Positions 9,091 to 18,624 of a stretch of 64,000 nt of DNA are shown here, one piece after another. A model generated the notes under the pieces. That model searched no databases. It was given only the letters and a program-made list of their open reading frames with translations, and was not told where the DNA came from. The DNA is from Paraburkholderia atlantica (GTDB lineage Bacteria > Pseudomonadota > Gammaproteobacteria > Burkholderiales > Burkholderiaceae): assembly GCF_009362785.1 (NCBI RefSeq), contig NZ_WHNQ01000003.1, positions 1 through 64,000 of the forward strand, read 5' to 3'. The first letter of the stretch is position 1, and each line of letters starts with the position of its first letter. Position numbers and translations under genes: made by a program.

Positions 9091-9182
9091 GGAGGCTGGG
9101 TCGCTGTGTGGCGCGGATGGCTCGCGATGACCGGGGCGTGTAAGGTTTCGGCCGCATTGACGACAACCTCGCCTTCACGCAT

Positions 9183-10016
9183 TCAGCGTCGTTCAATCAC
9201 GACTTCGAGATACTCGCTCGGCAGGACGAGTGTCGCGTCGTTCGAGCGGTTACGGTTCTCGATCAATGCCGTCAGATCGCGATGAAACGCCACCTGCGAC
9301 TCACCATCGAGGGCAGCAAACGCCTTGTTCATCGGCCCATAAAACGTCCGAAACACGTCGATGAAATGCGCCGGCGACCGATAGCGGAACACGAAATCGC
9401 GGTTGATCGCCGTGATCCTCCGCGCACTGTCGCCGAACAACTCTTCCAGGCGCGCCTTCGCGCCCCAGAGCGCTGGTGACTTCACGCCTGCCGGTGGCGG
9501 AATGTACTTGCCGATCGTCTTGAATAGCTGCCCGATGAAACTTTCCGGCGTCCAGTTGGCGAGGCCGATCTGTCCGCCAGGCGTGCATACACGCACGAGT
9601 TCAGCTGCGGCTTTTTCCTGGTTGGGAGTGAACATCACGCCGAAGGTCGACATCACGATGTCGAATGTGGCATCCGCGAAGGGCAGCGCTTCGGCGTCCG
9701 CTTCCTGGAACTGCACGGTCAGTCCCTCAGCTTGCGCTCGCGCCCGGCCCGAATCGAGCAGCGAAGCAACGTAGTCAGTCGACGTCACGTCGCACCAGCG
9801 GCGCGCGGCGGCAAGCGTTGCGTTGCCGTTTCCTGCGGCGACGTCCAGCACGCGACTGCCGGCGCGCAGGTCCAGCGCTTCGCAGAGGTTCTCGCCGACG
9901 ATCTGCAACGTGGTGCCGACCACGGCATAGTTGCCTGTCGACCAGGCGACCTGGTGACGGGCCTTGATGGCGGCGAAGTCTGGAATCGATGCGGAAGCGA
10001 AATCTACAGTGGACAT
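9183..10016 (-). CDS. Class I SAM-dependent methyltransferase
   Basis: 277 residues. SAM-binding motif I is VLDVAAGNGNATLAAARR, followed by an acidic strand-2 end (TSTDYVASLLD) and motif II/post-I region EADAEALPFADATFDIVMSTFG, as in Methyltransf_11/25 proteins. The start is set by GAGGAG six bases before ATG 10016; the longer frame to 10070 lacks a ribosome site. Methyl acceptor unknown. Likely first gene of a two-gene unit with the alpha/beta hydrolase. Confidence 0.87.
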   Translation of the reverse strand: MSTVDFASASIPDFAAIKARHQVAWSTGNYAVVGTTLQIVGENLCEALDLRAGSRVLDVAAGNGNATLAAARRWCDVTSTDYVASLLDSGRARAQAEGLTVQFQEADAEALPFADATFDIVMSTFGVMFTPNQEKAAAELVRVCTPGGQIGLANWTPESFIGQLFKTIGKYIPPPAGVKSPALWGAKARLEELFGDSARRITAINRDFVFRYRSPAHFIDVFRTFYGPMNKAFAALDGESQVAFHRDLTALIENRNRSNDATLVLPSEYLEVVIERR

Positions 10017-10522
10017 AGAGAACTCCTCAAAGGCCCTAAGTGCGAGGCGCGAACGCGGGTCGCGCTGCATATCTGACAGCGCCGCGAATTCTTGATGAGC
10101 GTGCCCGCGCGGCGATCTGGCAACGCAAACGGACGAAAATTGCCGATGCTTTGTTGACGTTCGATTGGCGCTTGATCGTTCGTTGTTGCAGCGGCGTGGG
10201 TGCTAGTATCAGCACGCATGTCGTATTGAGGAATGACTGGGCGTCCAGAATTTTTGCGCAAGACGCCGAAACTGATCGGCAGTCTCCTGGATGCTGTGTC
10301 GGATGTTCTTCGTGTCCTGTACGTCGCAGGCGCGGTTTATCTAAACACCGTCTTAACTGTGCCATGTGTCTAGTCGGAGGCTCAGCACAGAGGAAAGCTG
10401 CTGGGCAACGCAAGACAAACCGCGTCCGCCGTCAGCTCATCGCACTGCGACCTGGCCAAATGGTGCCGTCTGCGTGCGCGCGCGCCGACTACGGGACACC
10501 GAAGACGCCGGGCCAACTTCAA
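10017..10522. other. 506-base intergenic region
   Basis: No confident gene. One 46-codon plus-strand frame (10233-10373, beginning MTGRPEFLRKTPKLIGSLLD) has a hydrophobic tail, but GAGGA is only two bases from its ATG, so it is not called. The longer overlapping frames on both strands are basic, repetitive shadow translations. Confidence 0.5.
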
Positions 10523-10825
10523 TCAATGCGGCAGACACTCCGTTTGGAACCAATAGTCGACCAGGCGCTGGGCCGCTTGCAGATCATCCGGATAGTACGG
10601 GTCGTCATTCCATGGCGACGGGTCGTAACCTGCTTTCCTCAGGGCCGCGAGTTCGTTCTGGTGCTGCGCCATCGTAGGAGGCGCGTTGGTTTTGAGCGCT
10701 GCCAGGTCGCGGCACTCTGCGGGGCTGAGATGCGGCCCGGTATATGGCATGCCGCCGACGATACAGCCGGCGAGCAAAAGCACCGCGGCGGGAAGTGTCA
10801 ATCCTGTCTTGAGCGACTTGGTCAT
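10523..10825 (-). CDS. Small lipoprotein, DUF4148-like
   Basis: 100 residues with a lipoprotein signal (MTKSLKTGLTLPAAVLLLAGC, lipobox LAGC), so probably membrane-anchored in the envelope. The C-terminal half, NELAALRKAGYDPSPWNDDP then YYPDDLQAAQRLVDYW, resembles the DUF4148 signature (ELxxLexAGYxP...YPxDlQAAexrV) found in many Burkholderia periplasmic proteins. Role unknown. Flanked by non-coding stretches, so monocistronic. Confidence 0.75.
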   Translation of the reverse strand: MTKSLKTGLTLPAAVLLLAGCIVGGMPYTGPHLSPAECRDLAALKTNAPPTMAQHQNELAALRKAGYDPSPWNDDPYYPDDLQAAQRLVDYWFQTECLPH

Positions 10826-11100
10826 AGTAGGTGGACTTCCATTCGATCGCTTGATTGCACGGGGTCGCGACGGGCGCCTTGTCGTGAAGTCGTTCCTTCC
10901 TACAGGTCTTCCTATCGCGAGGAGCGGTCAAGGCAACGCCCGCCTTCAACTCCCCGTTGAACGTGGCCTTGAATGACGCGTTTTTTGTCGCCACGCCTTT
11001 CCATTTTGAGCGCCTTCTATACGGGTATGTGTAAGCAATCGCTTCTGCTGATCACCCGGATGCGAACTTTACATCCACTGCAAGTCTCGCTGCTTTGTAC

Positions 11101-13386
11101 CTAATCGCGATTTGCCTGCAACACCGTGAGCGCGGCCATATTGATGATTCGACGAACCGTCGAACTGGACGTCAGTATGTTGACCGGTGCATTGACGCCT
11201 AGCAGGAACGGCCCCACAGCGACATTACTTCCTGCCTCCGTCTTAAGCAGGTTATACGCAATATTTGCCGAATCGACGTTCGGACAGACCAGCAGATTGG
11301 CGGCGCCCTTCAGTCGCGACGTGGGTAAAACGCGCTGACGCAGCGCCTCATCCAGCGCGCAATCTCCGTGCATTTCGCCGTCGATCTCGAGGTCGGGCGC
11401 CTTTTCGCTAGCGAGTGCGAGTACGTTCCGCATCTTCTCGCCCGACGCAGAACTGCCCGAGCCAAAGTTCGAACGCGATAACAACGCCACTTTGGGCGAC
11501 AGATTCAACCATGCCATTTGCGCCGCGGCCGCAATCGTGAACTCCGCAATCTGTTCGGCCGTGGGGTTATCGTTGACGTGTGTGTCGACGAGTGCCAGCG
11601 TGCGTTTGTCGAGCAGCAGGATATTCATTGCCGCATAAGTTTGTGCGTCGTGTTTTCTGCCGATCACTTCGTCGATGAAACGCAGATGCTTGTGATAAGC
11701 GCCGACAGTGCCACATATCATCCCGTCCGCGTCGCCCAGTCGTACCATCATGGCACCGATCAGTGTCAGGCGGCGGCGCATTTCAACCCGCGCCATTTCC
11801 TTCGTAATCCCATCACGGCATCGCAGTTCCCAATACGTCGTCCAGTATTGGTGAAAGCGTTCGTCGTTTTCCGGATTCGTGACCTCGACGTCCTCGCCGA
11901 GCTTCAACCGCAGCCCGAATTTCTCTATTCTCGACAGCAGCACTTCCGGCCGGCCAACAAGAATCGGCCGCGCCAGCTTCTCGTCGACGATCACCTGAAC
12001 CGCCCTCAGAACACGCTCCTCTTCGCCCTCCGTGAAGACGATGCGCGAGTTGCCACCCTCGCGCACGAATTGCTTCGCGGCGGCGAACAGCGGTTTCATG
12101 AACGCGCCGGAGTGATAGACGAACTGCTGAAGCTGATCCGCGTAGGCATCGAAATCAGTAATCGGGCGCGTAGCCACGCCGTCCTCCATCGCGGCCTTTG
12201 CGACGGCGGGTGCGATGCGAACGATAAGCCGGGAATCGAACGGCTTGGGAATCAGATATTGCGGTCCGAAGGAAAGATCGTACGCACCATATGCGGCGGC
12301 GACGGAGTCGTTCGGTTCCTCCTGCGCGAGACCTGCGATTGCGTGAACGGCGGCCACTTCCATGTTCCGCGTGATGGTGGTCGCACCAACGTCCAGCGCA
12401 CCGCGGAACACATAGGGAAAGCACAGGACATTGTTGACCTGATTCGGATAGTCCGATCGGCCCGTCGCGATCACCGCGTCATCACGGGCCTCGCGCACTT
12501 TCTCCGGAAAGATCTCCGGCGTCGGATTGGCGAGCGCGAGAATCAGCGGACGTGGCGCCATCTGCTTCACCATTTCGGCCTTCAGCACGCCACCGACCGA
12601 AAGCCCAAGGAATACGTCGGCGCCTTCGATGACGTCGGACAGCACCCGCGCCGAAGTGGCCTGTGCAAAGCGCGCCTTGTCGGGGTCCATCGCTGCCGTG
12701 CGTCCTTGATAGACCACACCTTCGATGTCGGTCACCCAGACGTTTTCGCGCGGCAGTCCGAGATCGACCATCAGTTCTAGACACGCGAGCGCCGCGGCAC
12801 CTGCGCCCGAAGTGACGACCTTCACCTTCGAAATGTCCTTGCCCACCACTTTCAGACCGTTGAGAAACGCGGCGGACACGGTGATCGCGGTGCCGTGCTG
12901 ATCGTCATGAAAAACGGGAATCTTCATACGTTCGCGCAGCTTTTGCTCGACGATGAAGCAATCGGGCGCCTTGATGTCCTCCAGATTGATGCCGCCAAAT
13001 GTCGCTTCGAGACTCGCGATGATATCCACGAGCTTGTTGGGATCGCTCTCGGTAATTTCGATGTCGAAGACGTCAATGCCCGCGAACTTCTTGAACAGGA
13101 CGGCCTTGCCCTCCATCACCGGCTTGGAGGCAAGCGCACCGATATTGCCGAGACCCAGCACCGCCGAGCCGTTGGTGATCACGCCGACCAGGTTTCCTCG
13201 GCTTGTATAACGGAAGGCCTCGCGTGGGTCCGCCGCGATTTCCTCGCATGCGACCGCCACTCCGGGCGTGTAGGCGAGTGCGAGATCGCGCTGCGTGACG
13301 AGCGGTTTGCTTGCGCTCACCGATATCTTCCCCCGCGTAGGAAACTCGTGATACTGCAGGGCTGCCTCGCGTTCGGTCCTGTCCAT
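11101..13386 (-). CDS. maeB: NADP-dependent malic enzyme with phosphotransacetylase-like C-terminal domain
   Basis: 761 residues, the usual MaeB length. Oxidatively decarboxylates malate to pyruvate, producing NADPH. The N-terminal half is malic enzyme: FPTRGKISV and [10 protein letters not shown], the [20 protein letters not shown] signature, metal-binding FHDDQHGTA, and the nucleotide-binding [17 protein letters not shown]. The C-terminal part (from about residue 430, [20 protein letters not shown]) is phosphotransacetylase-like; in MaeB proteins it is regulatory rather than catalytic. Divergent from a LysR gene across 139 bases. Monocistronic by spacing. Confidence 0.95.
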   Translation of the reverse strand: MDRTEREAALQYHEFPTRGKISVSASKPLVTQRDLALAYTPGVAVACEEIAADPREAFRYTSRGNLVGVITNGSAVLGLGNIGALASKPVMEGKAVLFKKFAGIDVFDIEITESDPNKLVDIIASLEATFGGINLEDIKAPDCFIVEQKLRERMKIPVFHDDQHGTAITVSAAFLNGLKVVGKDISKVKVVTSGAGAAALACLELMVDLGLPRENVWVTDIEGVVYQGRTAAMDPDKARFAQATSARVLSDVIEGADVFLGLSVGGVLKAEMVKQMAPRPLILALANPTPEIFPEKVREARDDAVIATGRSDYPNQVNNVLCFPYVFRGALDVGATTITRNMEVAAVHAIAGLAQEEPNDSVAAAYGAYDLSFGPQYLIPKPFDSRLIVRIAPAVAKAAMEDGVATRPITDFDAYADQLQQFVYHSGAFMKPLFAAAKQFVREGGNSRIVFTEGEEERVLRAVQVIVDEKLARPILVGRPEVLLSRIEKFGLRLKLGEDVEVTNPENDERFHQYWTTYWELRCRDGITKEMARVEMRRRLTLIGAMMVRLGDADGMICGTVGAYHKHLRFIDEVIGRKHDAQTYAAMNILLLDKRTLALVDTHVNDNPTAEQIAEFTIAAAAQMAWLNLSPKVALLSRSNFGSGSSASGEKMRNVLALASEKAPDLEIDGEMHGDCALDEALRQRVLPTSRLKGAANLLVCPNVDSANIAYNLLKTEAGSNVAVGPFLLGVNAPVNILTSSSTVRRIINMAALTVLQANRD

Positions 13387-13525
13387 ATGTGCCGTGCTCC
13401 TATGTGTACACCGGGACCATCCCGGCTGATCGTCATTGGAGACATTCTAGGAACGAGGCATTCGGGGCTTATTTTGTTTTATTATCGGGGCATCACCTTT
13501 TGGTTATGTCTGGATTCCCACTATC

Positions 13526-14503
13526 GTGTCATTCAACACGGACGAAGTGATAAGGCGCCTGGGCGCACGCCTGAAGATGCGCCATCTCATGTTGCTGCTG
13601 CAGATACGGCAGCATGGCTCTCTTACTCGCGTAGCCGAGCACATGGCAAGCAGTCAGCCAGCCATCACGAATGCCCTCGCTGAACTGGAAGATATGTTCG
13701 GTGGCTCGCTGTTCGAGCGTTCCTCGCGCGGCATGATTCCGACGCCGCTCGGCACCACCGTCCTCGCGCGCGCTGAGTCGATGCTGCACGATCTCGACCA
13801 CCTCGCATCCGATGTCGGCGCACTGATCTCGGGCCACGCGACGCGGTTTCACATTGGCGTGATTTCCTTCATTTCGGGAAAGACTCTGGCGTCGGCAATC
13901 CGTCATACGCAGTCGCAGATTTCGCAGCGGCTCACTTTTTCCATCCACGAAGACACGAGCGAAGGACTAATGTCCCAATTGCGCGACCATACGCTCGACA
14001 TTGTGATCGGACGGGCATCGTCGAGCGTCGATCTCGACAATCTGCATTTCGAGGTAATTCATCAGCAAAAACCCCGTCTGATTGCTTCGCGACGCCTCGC
14101 CGCCAGACTCTCACGCAGCGCAATGAACTGGCGAAAACTCGCCGAACTCGACTGGATTCTCGGTGCATCGCAAACCCCGATGCGCGACCAGATATCCGAT
14201 CTGTTCCTGCACGCCGGTGTTACACCGCCCTTTCCTGTTGTGGAAAGTCTTTCGCCGCGGCTGATCGGCGAGACGGTCGCATTGAACGAGAACGCCGTGT
14301 CCATCATGCCGGCAGACATCGCGGAAGAACTCGTACGAATAGCGGGCGTGGCGATTGTCCCCTATGCGTTCGACTGGACGTTGCCACCCGTTACGCTGTT
14401 CACCCGCCCGGGCATTCCGCGCGAGATCGACACGATTTTCGCCGCATCATTGCGTGCGCAATATCAGAACAAGGTAGTGAACGATCCAGCGTCGCTCGGC
14501 TAG
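13526..14503 (+). CDS. LysR-family transcriptional regulator
   Basis: 325 residues beginning at a GTG. The helix-turn-helix is in KMRHLMLLLQIRQHGSLTRV and AEHMASSQPAITNALAELED. The KMRHL start and the effector domain (FHIGVISFISGKTLASAIRH) place it with GbpR/CbbR-like LysR proteins. It diverges from maeB, so control of malic enzyme or autoregulation is possible, but the pairing could be chance. The start is uncertain: no Shine-Dalgarno is visible in front of the GTG. Confidence 0.88.
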   Translation: MSFNTDEVIRRLGARLKMRHLMLLLQIRQHGSLTRVAEHMASSQPAITNALAELEDMFGGSLFERSSRGMIPTPLGTTVLARAESMLHDLDHLASDVGALISGHATRFHIGVISFISGKTLASAIRHTQSQISQRLTFSIHEDTSEGLMSQLRDHTLDIVIGRASSSVDLDNLHFEVIHQQKPRLIASRRLAARLSRSAMNWRKLAELDWILGASQTPMRDQISDLFLHAGVTPPFPVVESLSPRLIGETVALNENAVSIMPADIAEELVRIAGVAIVPYAFDWTLPPVTLFTRPGIPREIDTIFAASLRAQYQNKVVNDPASLG

Positions 14504-14621
14504 GGTGGCCGATGGTCCTGCTTGAGAAACATCAGCGGTTTCTATTGCGCCCGCATGATCGTATGCTTGCGCCCACCACACCGAATTCGGCGCGTATCGC
14601 GCTGCCGTTAAGGAGCAGCAA

Positions 14622-15536
14622 ATGCTGGATCTGGACGACCTACGTCTGATACGCGCTGTGGGCGTCTCTCGCTCACTGGCCTCAGCGGCGCAATTGCTGA
14701 ATCTCACTCCCCCTGCGGTCACGATCCGTTTGCAGCGGATGGAGGAGCGACTACGTATCCGCCTCGCCGTACGGAAGGCCAAGGGCATTTCACTCACAGA
14801 GGAAGGACAGCGCCTACACCAGGAAGCGGTTGAAATTCTTGAACGAGTCGAAGCATTGCCGGCACATATCTCCGGAGAGCACGGCGAGGTAACGGGCTCT
14901 CTGCGCGTCGTCGCTCCGTTCGGATTCGGGCGAATCCACGTATCGCAGATCGTGCGAAAACTCCACCTGTCGCATCCCGGGCTTGAAGTGTCGCTCCACC
15001 TGTCAGAAAGTCCATTGGTCAACGCTGCCAGTGCGGACGTGGTGATACATATAGGCGAGCTCAAGTCCTCATCCTGGGTTGGCTATCCACTCGCACCGAA
15101 TGATCGGCTTCTGTGTGCAAGCCCCGCATACGCGAAAAGCATCAAGGGATTGAATCAGCCAGCGGATCTGGTCAACTATCACTGTATATGCTTGCGGGAA
15201 AACGATGAAGACCTGCCCCGCTGGCGCTTTTCCCTGAAGAGCGACCCAAAGCGGACCACGGTCCTGCGCGTGTCTGGCAAGTTGTCCGCAAACGACGGGA
15301 CGGTGATTACCGATTGGGCATTGGCCGGGCTCGGCATTGTCGAGCGTTCCGAGTGGGATGTCGCCCCCTTGCTCGCGACCGGAAAACTCGTCCGCTTGCT
15401 GCCGGACTGGAATCTACCCCCTGCTCCGGTAACAGCGCTGCTGCCCTCACGAACGGGCATGTCCATCAGACAGCGCATCTTTCTGGAGACCGCGAGGGCC
15501 TTCCTTAACCCAGCGCCATGGAGAAGCCGCGGATAA
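14622..15536 (+). CDS. LysR-family regulator of the D-hydroxyamino-acid cassette
   Basis: 304 residues. HTH: LDDLRLIRAVGVSRSLASAA then QLLNLTPPAVTIRLQRMEER. A typical AaeR/DsdC-like effector domain follows. The start has a good ribosome site (AAGGAG). It precedes, on the same strand, the PLP dehydratase-RidA-symporter-decarboxylase operon by 106 bases, so it is the natural candidate regulator of that operon. The intervening promoter region contains a partial dyad TGTCACA...TGTGAGACA just before the next ATG (inference). Confidence 0.87.
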   Translation: MLDLDDLRLIRAVGVSRSLASAAQLLNLTPPAVTIRLQRMEERLRIRLAVRKAKGISLTEEGQRLHQEAVEILERVEALPAHISGEHGEVTGSLRVVAPFGFGRIHVSQIVRKLHLSHPGLEVSLHLSESPLVNAASADVVIHIGELKSSSWVGYPLAPNDRLLCASPAYAKSIKGLNQPADLVNYHCICLRENDEDLPRWRFSLKSDPKRTTVLRVSGKLSANDGTVITDWALAGLGIVERSEWDVAPLLATGKLVRLLPDWNLPPAPVTALLPSRTGMSIRQRIFLETARAFLNPAPWRSRG

Positions 15537-15642
15537 TTGTCACGGATTTATCTGTGCTTAATTCCGCATTATCCGTTCGTTAAACAACGGAGAACGCACT
15601 GCGCATATAGTTGTCACATAGGCCCCACTGTGAGACAGCAAC

Positions 15643-16773
15643 ATGAGCATTGACACCCTGAACACCCCTGCCGCCCTGATCGATGTGGCTCGAATGCGCC
15701 ACAACATCGACAACATGCAAGCGCGACTCGACAAGCTCGGAGTCAGATTTCGCCCCCACGTCAAAACGACAAAATGCAAGCAGGTCGTAGATGCACAAGT
15801 CGCAGCGGGCGCTTGCGGCATCACCGTTTCGACGCTCAAGGAAGCGGAGCAGCTTTTTGCCAGCGGCGTTCGCGACATCGTCTACGCGGTCGGCATGGTG
15901 CCGACGAAACTCCCGCAAGCGCTTGCGCTGCGCCAACGAGGCTGTGACCTGAAGATTGTCGTCGATAGCCTTCAGGTCGCACGCGCTGTTGCCGATTTTG
16001 GGCGCGAACATGATGAGCGCTTCGAAGTCTGGGTGGAAATCGATGTCGACGGACATCGGTCAGGCATACAGCCCGATGATGATCTGCTGGTCGAGGTGGG
16101 CCGGACACTGGTCGCGGGTGGTATGACTCTCGGTGGGGTCCTCGCACACGCTGGCTCGAGCTACGAGTACAGTACACGTGCCGCGCTCGTGCAAATTGCG
16201 GAGCAGGAGCGCAGCCGTACCGTGCGCGCGGCAGAACGCCTTCGTGCCGCCGGCCTTCCCTGCCCCGTCGTCAGTATCGGCTCTACGCCGACCGCACTCT
16301 CCGCGGAACGTCTTGAAGGCGTCACCGAGGTTCGCGCCGGCGTTTACGTGATGTTCGACCTCGTCATGCACAACGTCGGTGTTTGTGATATCGAAAATAT
16401 CGCACTCTCTGTGCTGACCACGGTAATCGGCCACCAGGAGGACAAGGGCTGGGCAATCGTCGATGCGGGCTGGATGGCACTGAGCCGGGACCGCGGCACG
16501 CAAAAACAGGCTCACGACTTCGGCTACGGGCAGGTTTGCACTGAAGACGGGCGAGTGCTCGGCGACTATCTGGTCAGCGGAGCAAACCAGGAACACGGCA
16601 TCGTTGCCCGCGTCTCCAGCCCCGACGCCAATATCGCGGAGACGTTGCCGATTGGCACGCGGCTGCGCATCTTGCCCAATCACGCCTGCGCCACCGGCGC
16701 GCAGCATCCCGAATATCAGGCGGTGAATACCGACGGTTCCACTGAAGCCTGGCCGCGTTTCTACGGCTGGTAA
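15643..16773 (+). CDS. DSD1-family PLP enzyme (D-serine / D-threo-3-hydroxyaspartate dehydratase type)
   Basis: 376 residues, fold-type III PLP enzyme with alanine-racemase-like N-terminal barrel. The PLP lysine is K41 in RPHVKTTKCK. The C-terminal zinc-binding pair His347/Cys349 is in NHACATGAQHPEY. These mark the metal-dependent D-serine dehydratase / D-threonine aldolase group. Dehydratases eliminate water from D-serine or 3-hydroxyaspartate; aldolases split D-threonine. Dehydratase is favoured here because a RidA protein, which hydrolyses the enamine/imine product, follows 85 bases downstream. A dicarboxylate-type symporter comes next, which would fit hydroxyaspartate. Substrate remains inferred. 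Confidence 0.88.
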   Translation: MSIDTLNTPAALIDVARMRHNIDNMQARLDKLGVRFRPHVKTTKCKQVVDAQVAAGACGITVSTLKEAEQLFASGVRDIVYAVGMVPTKLPQALALRQRGCDLKIVVDSLQVARAVADFGREHDERFEVWVEIDVDGHRSGIQPDDDLLVEVGRTLVAGGMTLGGVLAHAGSSYEYSTRAALVQIAEQERSRTVRAAERLRAAGLPCPVVSIGSTPTALSAERLEGVTEVRAGVYVMFDLVMHNVGVCDIENIALSVLTTVIGHQEDKGWAIVDAGWMALSRDRGTQKQAHDFGYGQVCTEDGRVLGDYLVSGANQEHGIVARVSSPDANIAETLPIGTRLRILPNHACATGAQHPEYQAVNTDGSTEAWPRFYGW

Positions 16774-16858
16774 GCCTTCACGAGTCCAGACATCCATCTG
16801 GTATCTGTCAGCAGCGAGTACGCGGTTTCGTGTGGCTCGCTTCATCCAGGATTTCGAA

Positions 16859-17269
16859 ATGTCCACCGAATCTCACACTTCGACCATTACTTGTTCGAAC
16901 GCGCCTGCTATGCCGCCCCCCGCTGGTCACTACTCGCACGTTTGCGTCGCGAACGGGTTCGTCTTCGTCTCCGGACAATTGCCCATTGATTCGGCAGGAA
17001 AGCCCTTGAGTGACGAACCGTTCGAAGCGCAAGTCGGCCAGGTCCTCCGCAATGTCGATGCCTGCCTAAACGCCGTGGGTACTACTCGCAATCGGCTGGT
17101 TCAGGTCCGGGTGTTCGTTTCGGATATTAAAAATTGGCCGGCTTTCAACAAACTCTACGCGGAATGGATTGGCACCCATAGGCCAGCGCGAGCCGTTGCG
17201 CAATCGACTTCCCTCCATTACGGCGCCGCCGTCGAAGTGGAAGGCGTCGCCTTGGCCACTGCGGCCTGA
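16859..17269 (+). CDS. RidA family enamine/imine deaminase
   Basis: 136 residues, YjgF/YER057c/UK114 (RidA) family. Hydrolyses reactive enamines/imines formed by PLP-dependent dehydratases. The family core is seen in GHYSHVCVANGFVFVSGQLP and HRPARAVAQSTSLHYGAAVEVEG, with the conserved Arg of the PAR segment that binds the substrate carboxylate. The start at 16859 has CAGGA upstream; the frame opens at 16832. Its position between the PLP dehydratase and a transporter argues for a dedicated role in this pathway rather than housekeeping RidA. Confidence 0.9.
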   Translation: MSTESHTSTITCSNAPAMPPPAGHYSHVCVANGFVFVSGQLPIDSAGKPLSDEPFEAQVGQVLRNVDACLNAVGTTRNRLVQVRVFVSDIKNWPAFNKLYAEWIGTHRPARAVAQSTSLHYGAAVEVEGVALATAA

Positions 17270-17292
17270 AAACCAGCAGAGGAGACGTCATC

Positions 17293-18624
17293 ATGAAAAG
17301 ACTAAAACTCGCCCATTGGATTATGTTCGGTATGGTACTGGGGGTCCTTGTCGGATACGCCTGCAACCGGTATGCGGGAAATGAAGCAACCGCAAAAGCC
17401 ATCGCCGCCGACTTTGGCGTGGTGACGGGCATCTTTCTTCGACTGGTCAAAATGATTATCGCGCCACTAGTCTTCGCTACGCTCGTCTCCGGCATTTCGA
17501 GCATGGATAGCGGCAAGTCGATTGGTCGCATCGGCGCGAAAACGATTGGATGGTTCGTCGTCGCGTCGCTGATCTCTCTCACCATTGGACTGCTGTTCGT
17601 CAATATCGCGCGACCCGGCGCACATCTGAATCTGCCGCTACCTGCAGCGGATGTTCACCCCAACCTGCAAACGAGCGCGCTGAACTTCAAGGACTTTCTG
17701 ACCCACATGTTTCCAAGCAGCGTTATCGAAGCAATGGCAAACAACCAGATCATGCAGATCCTGGTGTTCTCGCTGTTCTTCGGCATCGCACTTGGCAAAG
17801 TTCCCGGTCTGCCCGGTGAGTTCCTCAAGCGCTCGATCGACGGTCTCATGGACGTCATGCTTCGCGCGACGAATGCGGTCATGCTCTTCGCACCTGTCGG
17901 CGTTTTCGCCGCAATCGCGGGCGCGGTCACCTCACAAGGTCTGGGAATCATCTTTACGTACGGCAAGCTCATCGGATGGTTCTACGTTGCCCTGTTCACT
18001 CTGTGGGGCGCGCTGTATTTCGCGGGCCGCGCGGCCCTCGGTTGCCGCATGGGTCAACTGTTCAGGAGCATCCGCGAACCGATGATCATTGCCTTCTCCA
18101 CTGCCAGCAGCGAAGCCGCCTACCCGAAGCTGACCGAAGTCCTGCAGGAATTTGGCGTACGAAAGCGCCTCGTCGGCTTCGTTCTACCGCTCGGCTATTC
18201 GTTCAACCTGGACGGCTCCATGGTCTACCAGGCGTTCGCGGCCATCTTCATTGCGCAGGCGTTTGGCGTAGATATGCCCATCGGCATCCAGATAACGATG
18301 CTTCTCATCCTCATGGTCAGCAGCAAGGGCATGGCTGCCGTACCACGCGGCTCGCTGGTGGTCGTGGCCGCAATTCTCCCGATGTTCCACTTGCCGGAAG
18401 CTGGCTTGCTGCTCGTCATGGGCATCGACCAGATTCTGGATATGGGGCGCACGGCGACCAACGTGCTGGGCAACAGTATCGCGACCGCCGTCGTTGCAAA
18501 ATGGGAGGGTGAACTCGCTGCTGCTGGCACGCCCGAAAACGAAGAGGCCGTCATCGGCACCAGCTCCAATGAGCACGCGGCGCAGTACCTGCATTTAACG
18601 AAACCTCCGGGACGAACCATATGA
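17293..18624 (+). CDS. Dicarboxylate/amino-acid:cation symporter (DAACS family)
   Basis: 443-residue inner-membrane secondary carrier. Signature parts: MIIAPLVFATLVSGISSM (TM3), serine-rich hairpin FSTASSEAAYPKL (HP1), SFNLDGSMVYQAFAAIFIAQ (TM7, NMDGT-like), SSKGMAAVPRGSLVVVAA (HP2) and DQILDMGRTATNVLGNSIAT (TM8). Imports C4-dicarboxylates or acidic/neutral amino acids with protons or sodium. A strong GAGGAG precedes the ATG. It overlaps the next gene by four bases (ATGA), indicating translational coupling. Likely importer of the amino acid degraded by this cassette. Confidence 0.93.
   Translation: MKRLKLAHWIMFGMVLGVLVGYACNRYAGNEATAKAIAADFGVVTGIFLRLVKMIIAPLVFATLVSGISSMDSGKSIGRIGAKTIGWFVVASLISLTIGLLFVNIARPGAHLNLPLPAADVHPNLQTSALNFKDFLTHMFPSSVIEAMANNQIMQILVFSLFFGIALGKVPGLPGEFLKRSIDGLMDVMLRATNAVMLFAPVGVFAAIAGAVTSQGLGIIFTYGKLIGWFYVALFTLWGALYFAGRAALGCRMGQLFRSIREPMIIAFSTASSEAAYPKLTEVLQEFGVRKRLVGFVLPLGYSFNLDGSMVYQAFAAIFIAQAFGVDMPIGIQITMLLILMVSSKGMAAVPRGSLVVVAAILPMFHLPEAGLLLVMGIDQILDMGRTATNVLGNSIATAVVAKWEGELAAAGTPENEEAVIGTSSNEHAAQYLHLTKPPGRTI

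Noticed and set aside
10233..10373. 46-codon frame with hydrophobic tail
   Set aside because: GAGGA is only two bases from the ATG and no homologous family comes to mind; too weak to call.
10040..10960. 306-codon plus-strand frame
   Set aside because: Arg/Cys-rich translation overlapping the well-supported lipoprotein gene on the other strand; no ribosome site; shadow frame.
11518..12780. 420-codon plus-strand frame inside maeB
   Set aside because: Antisense to the strongly supported malic enzyme; typical high-GC mirror frame.
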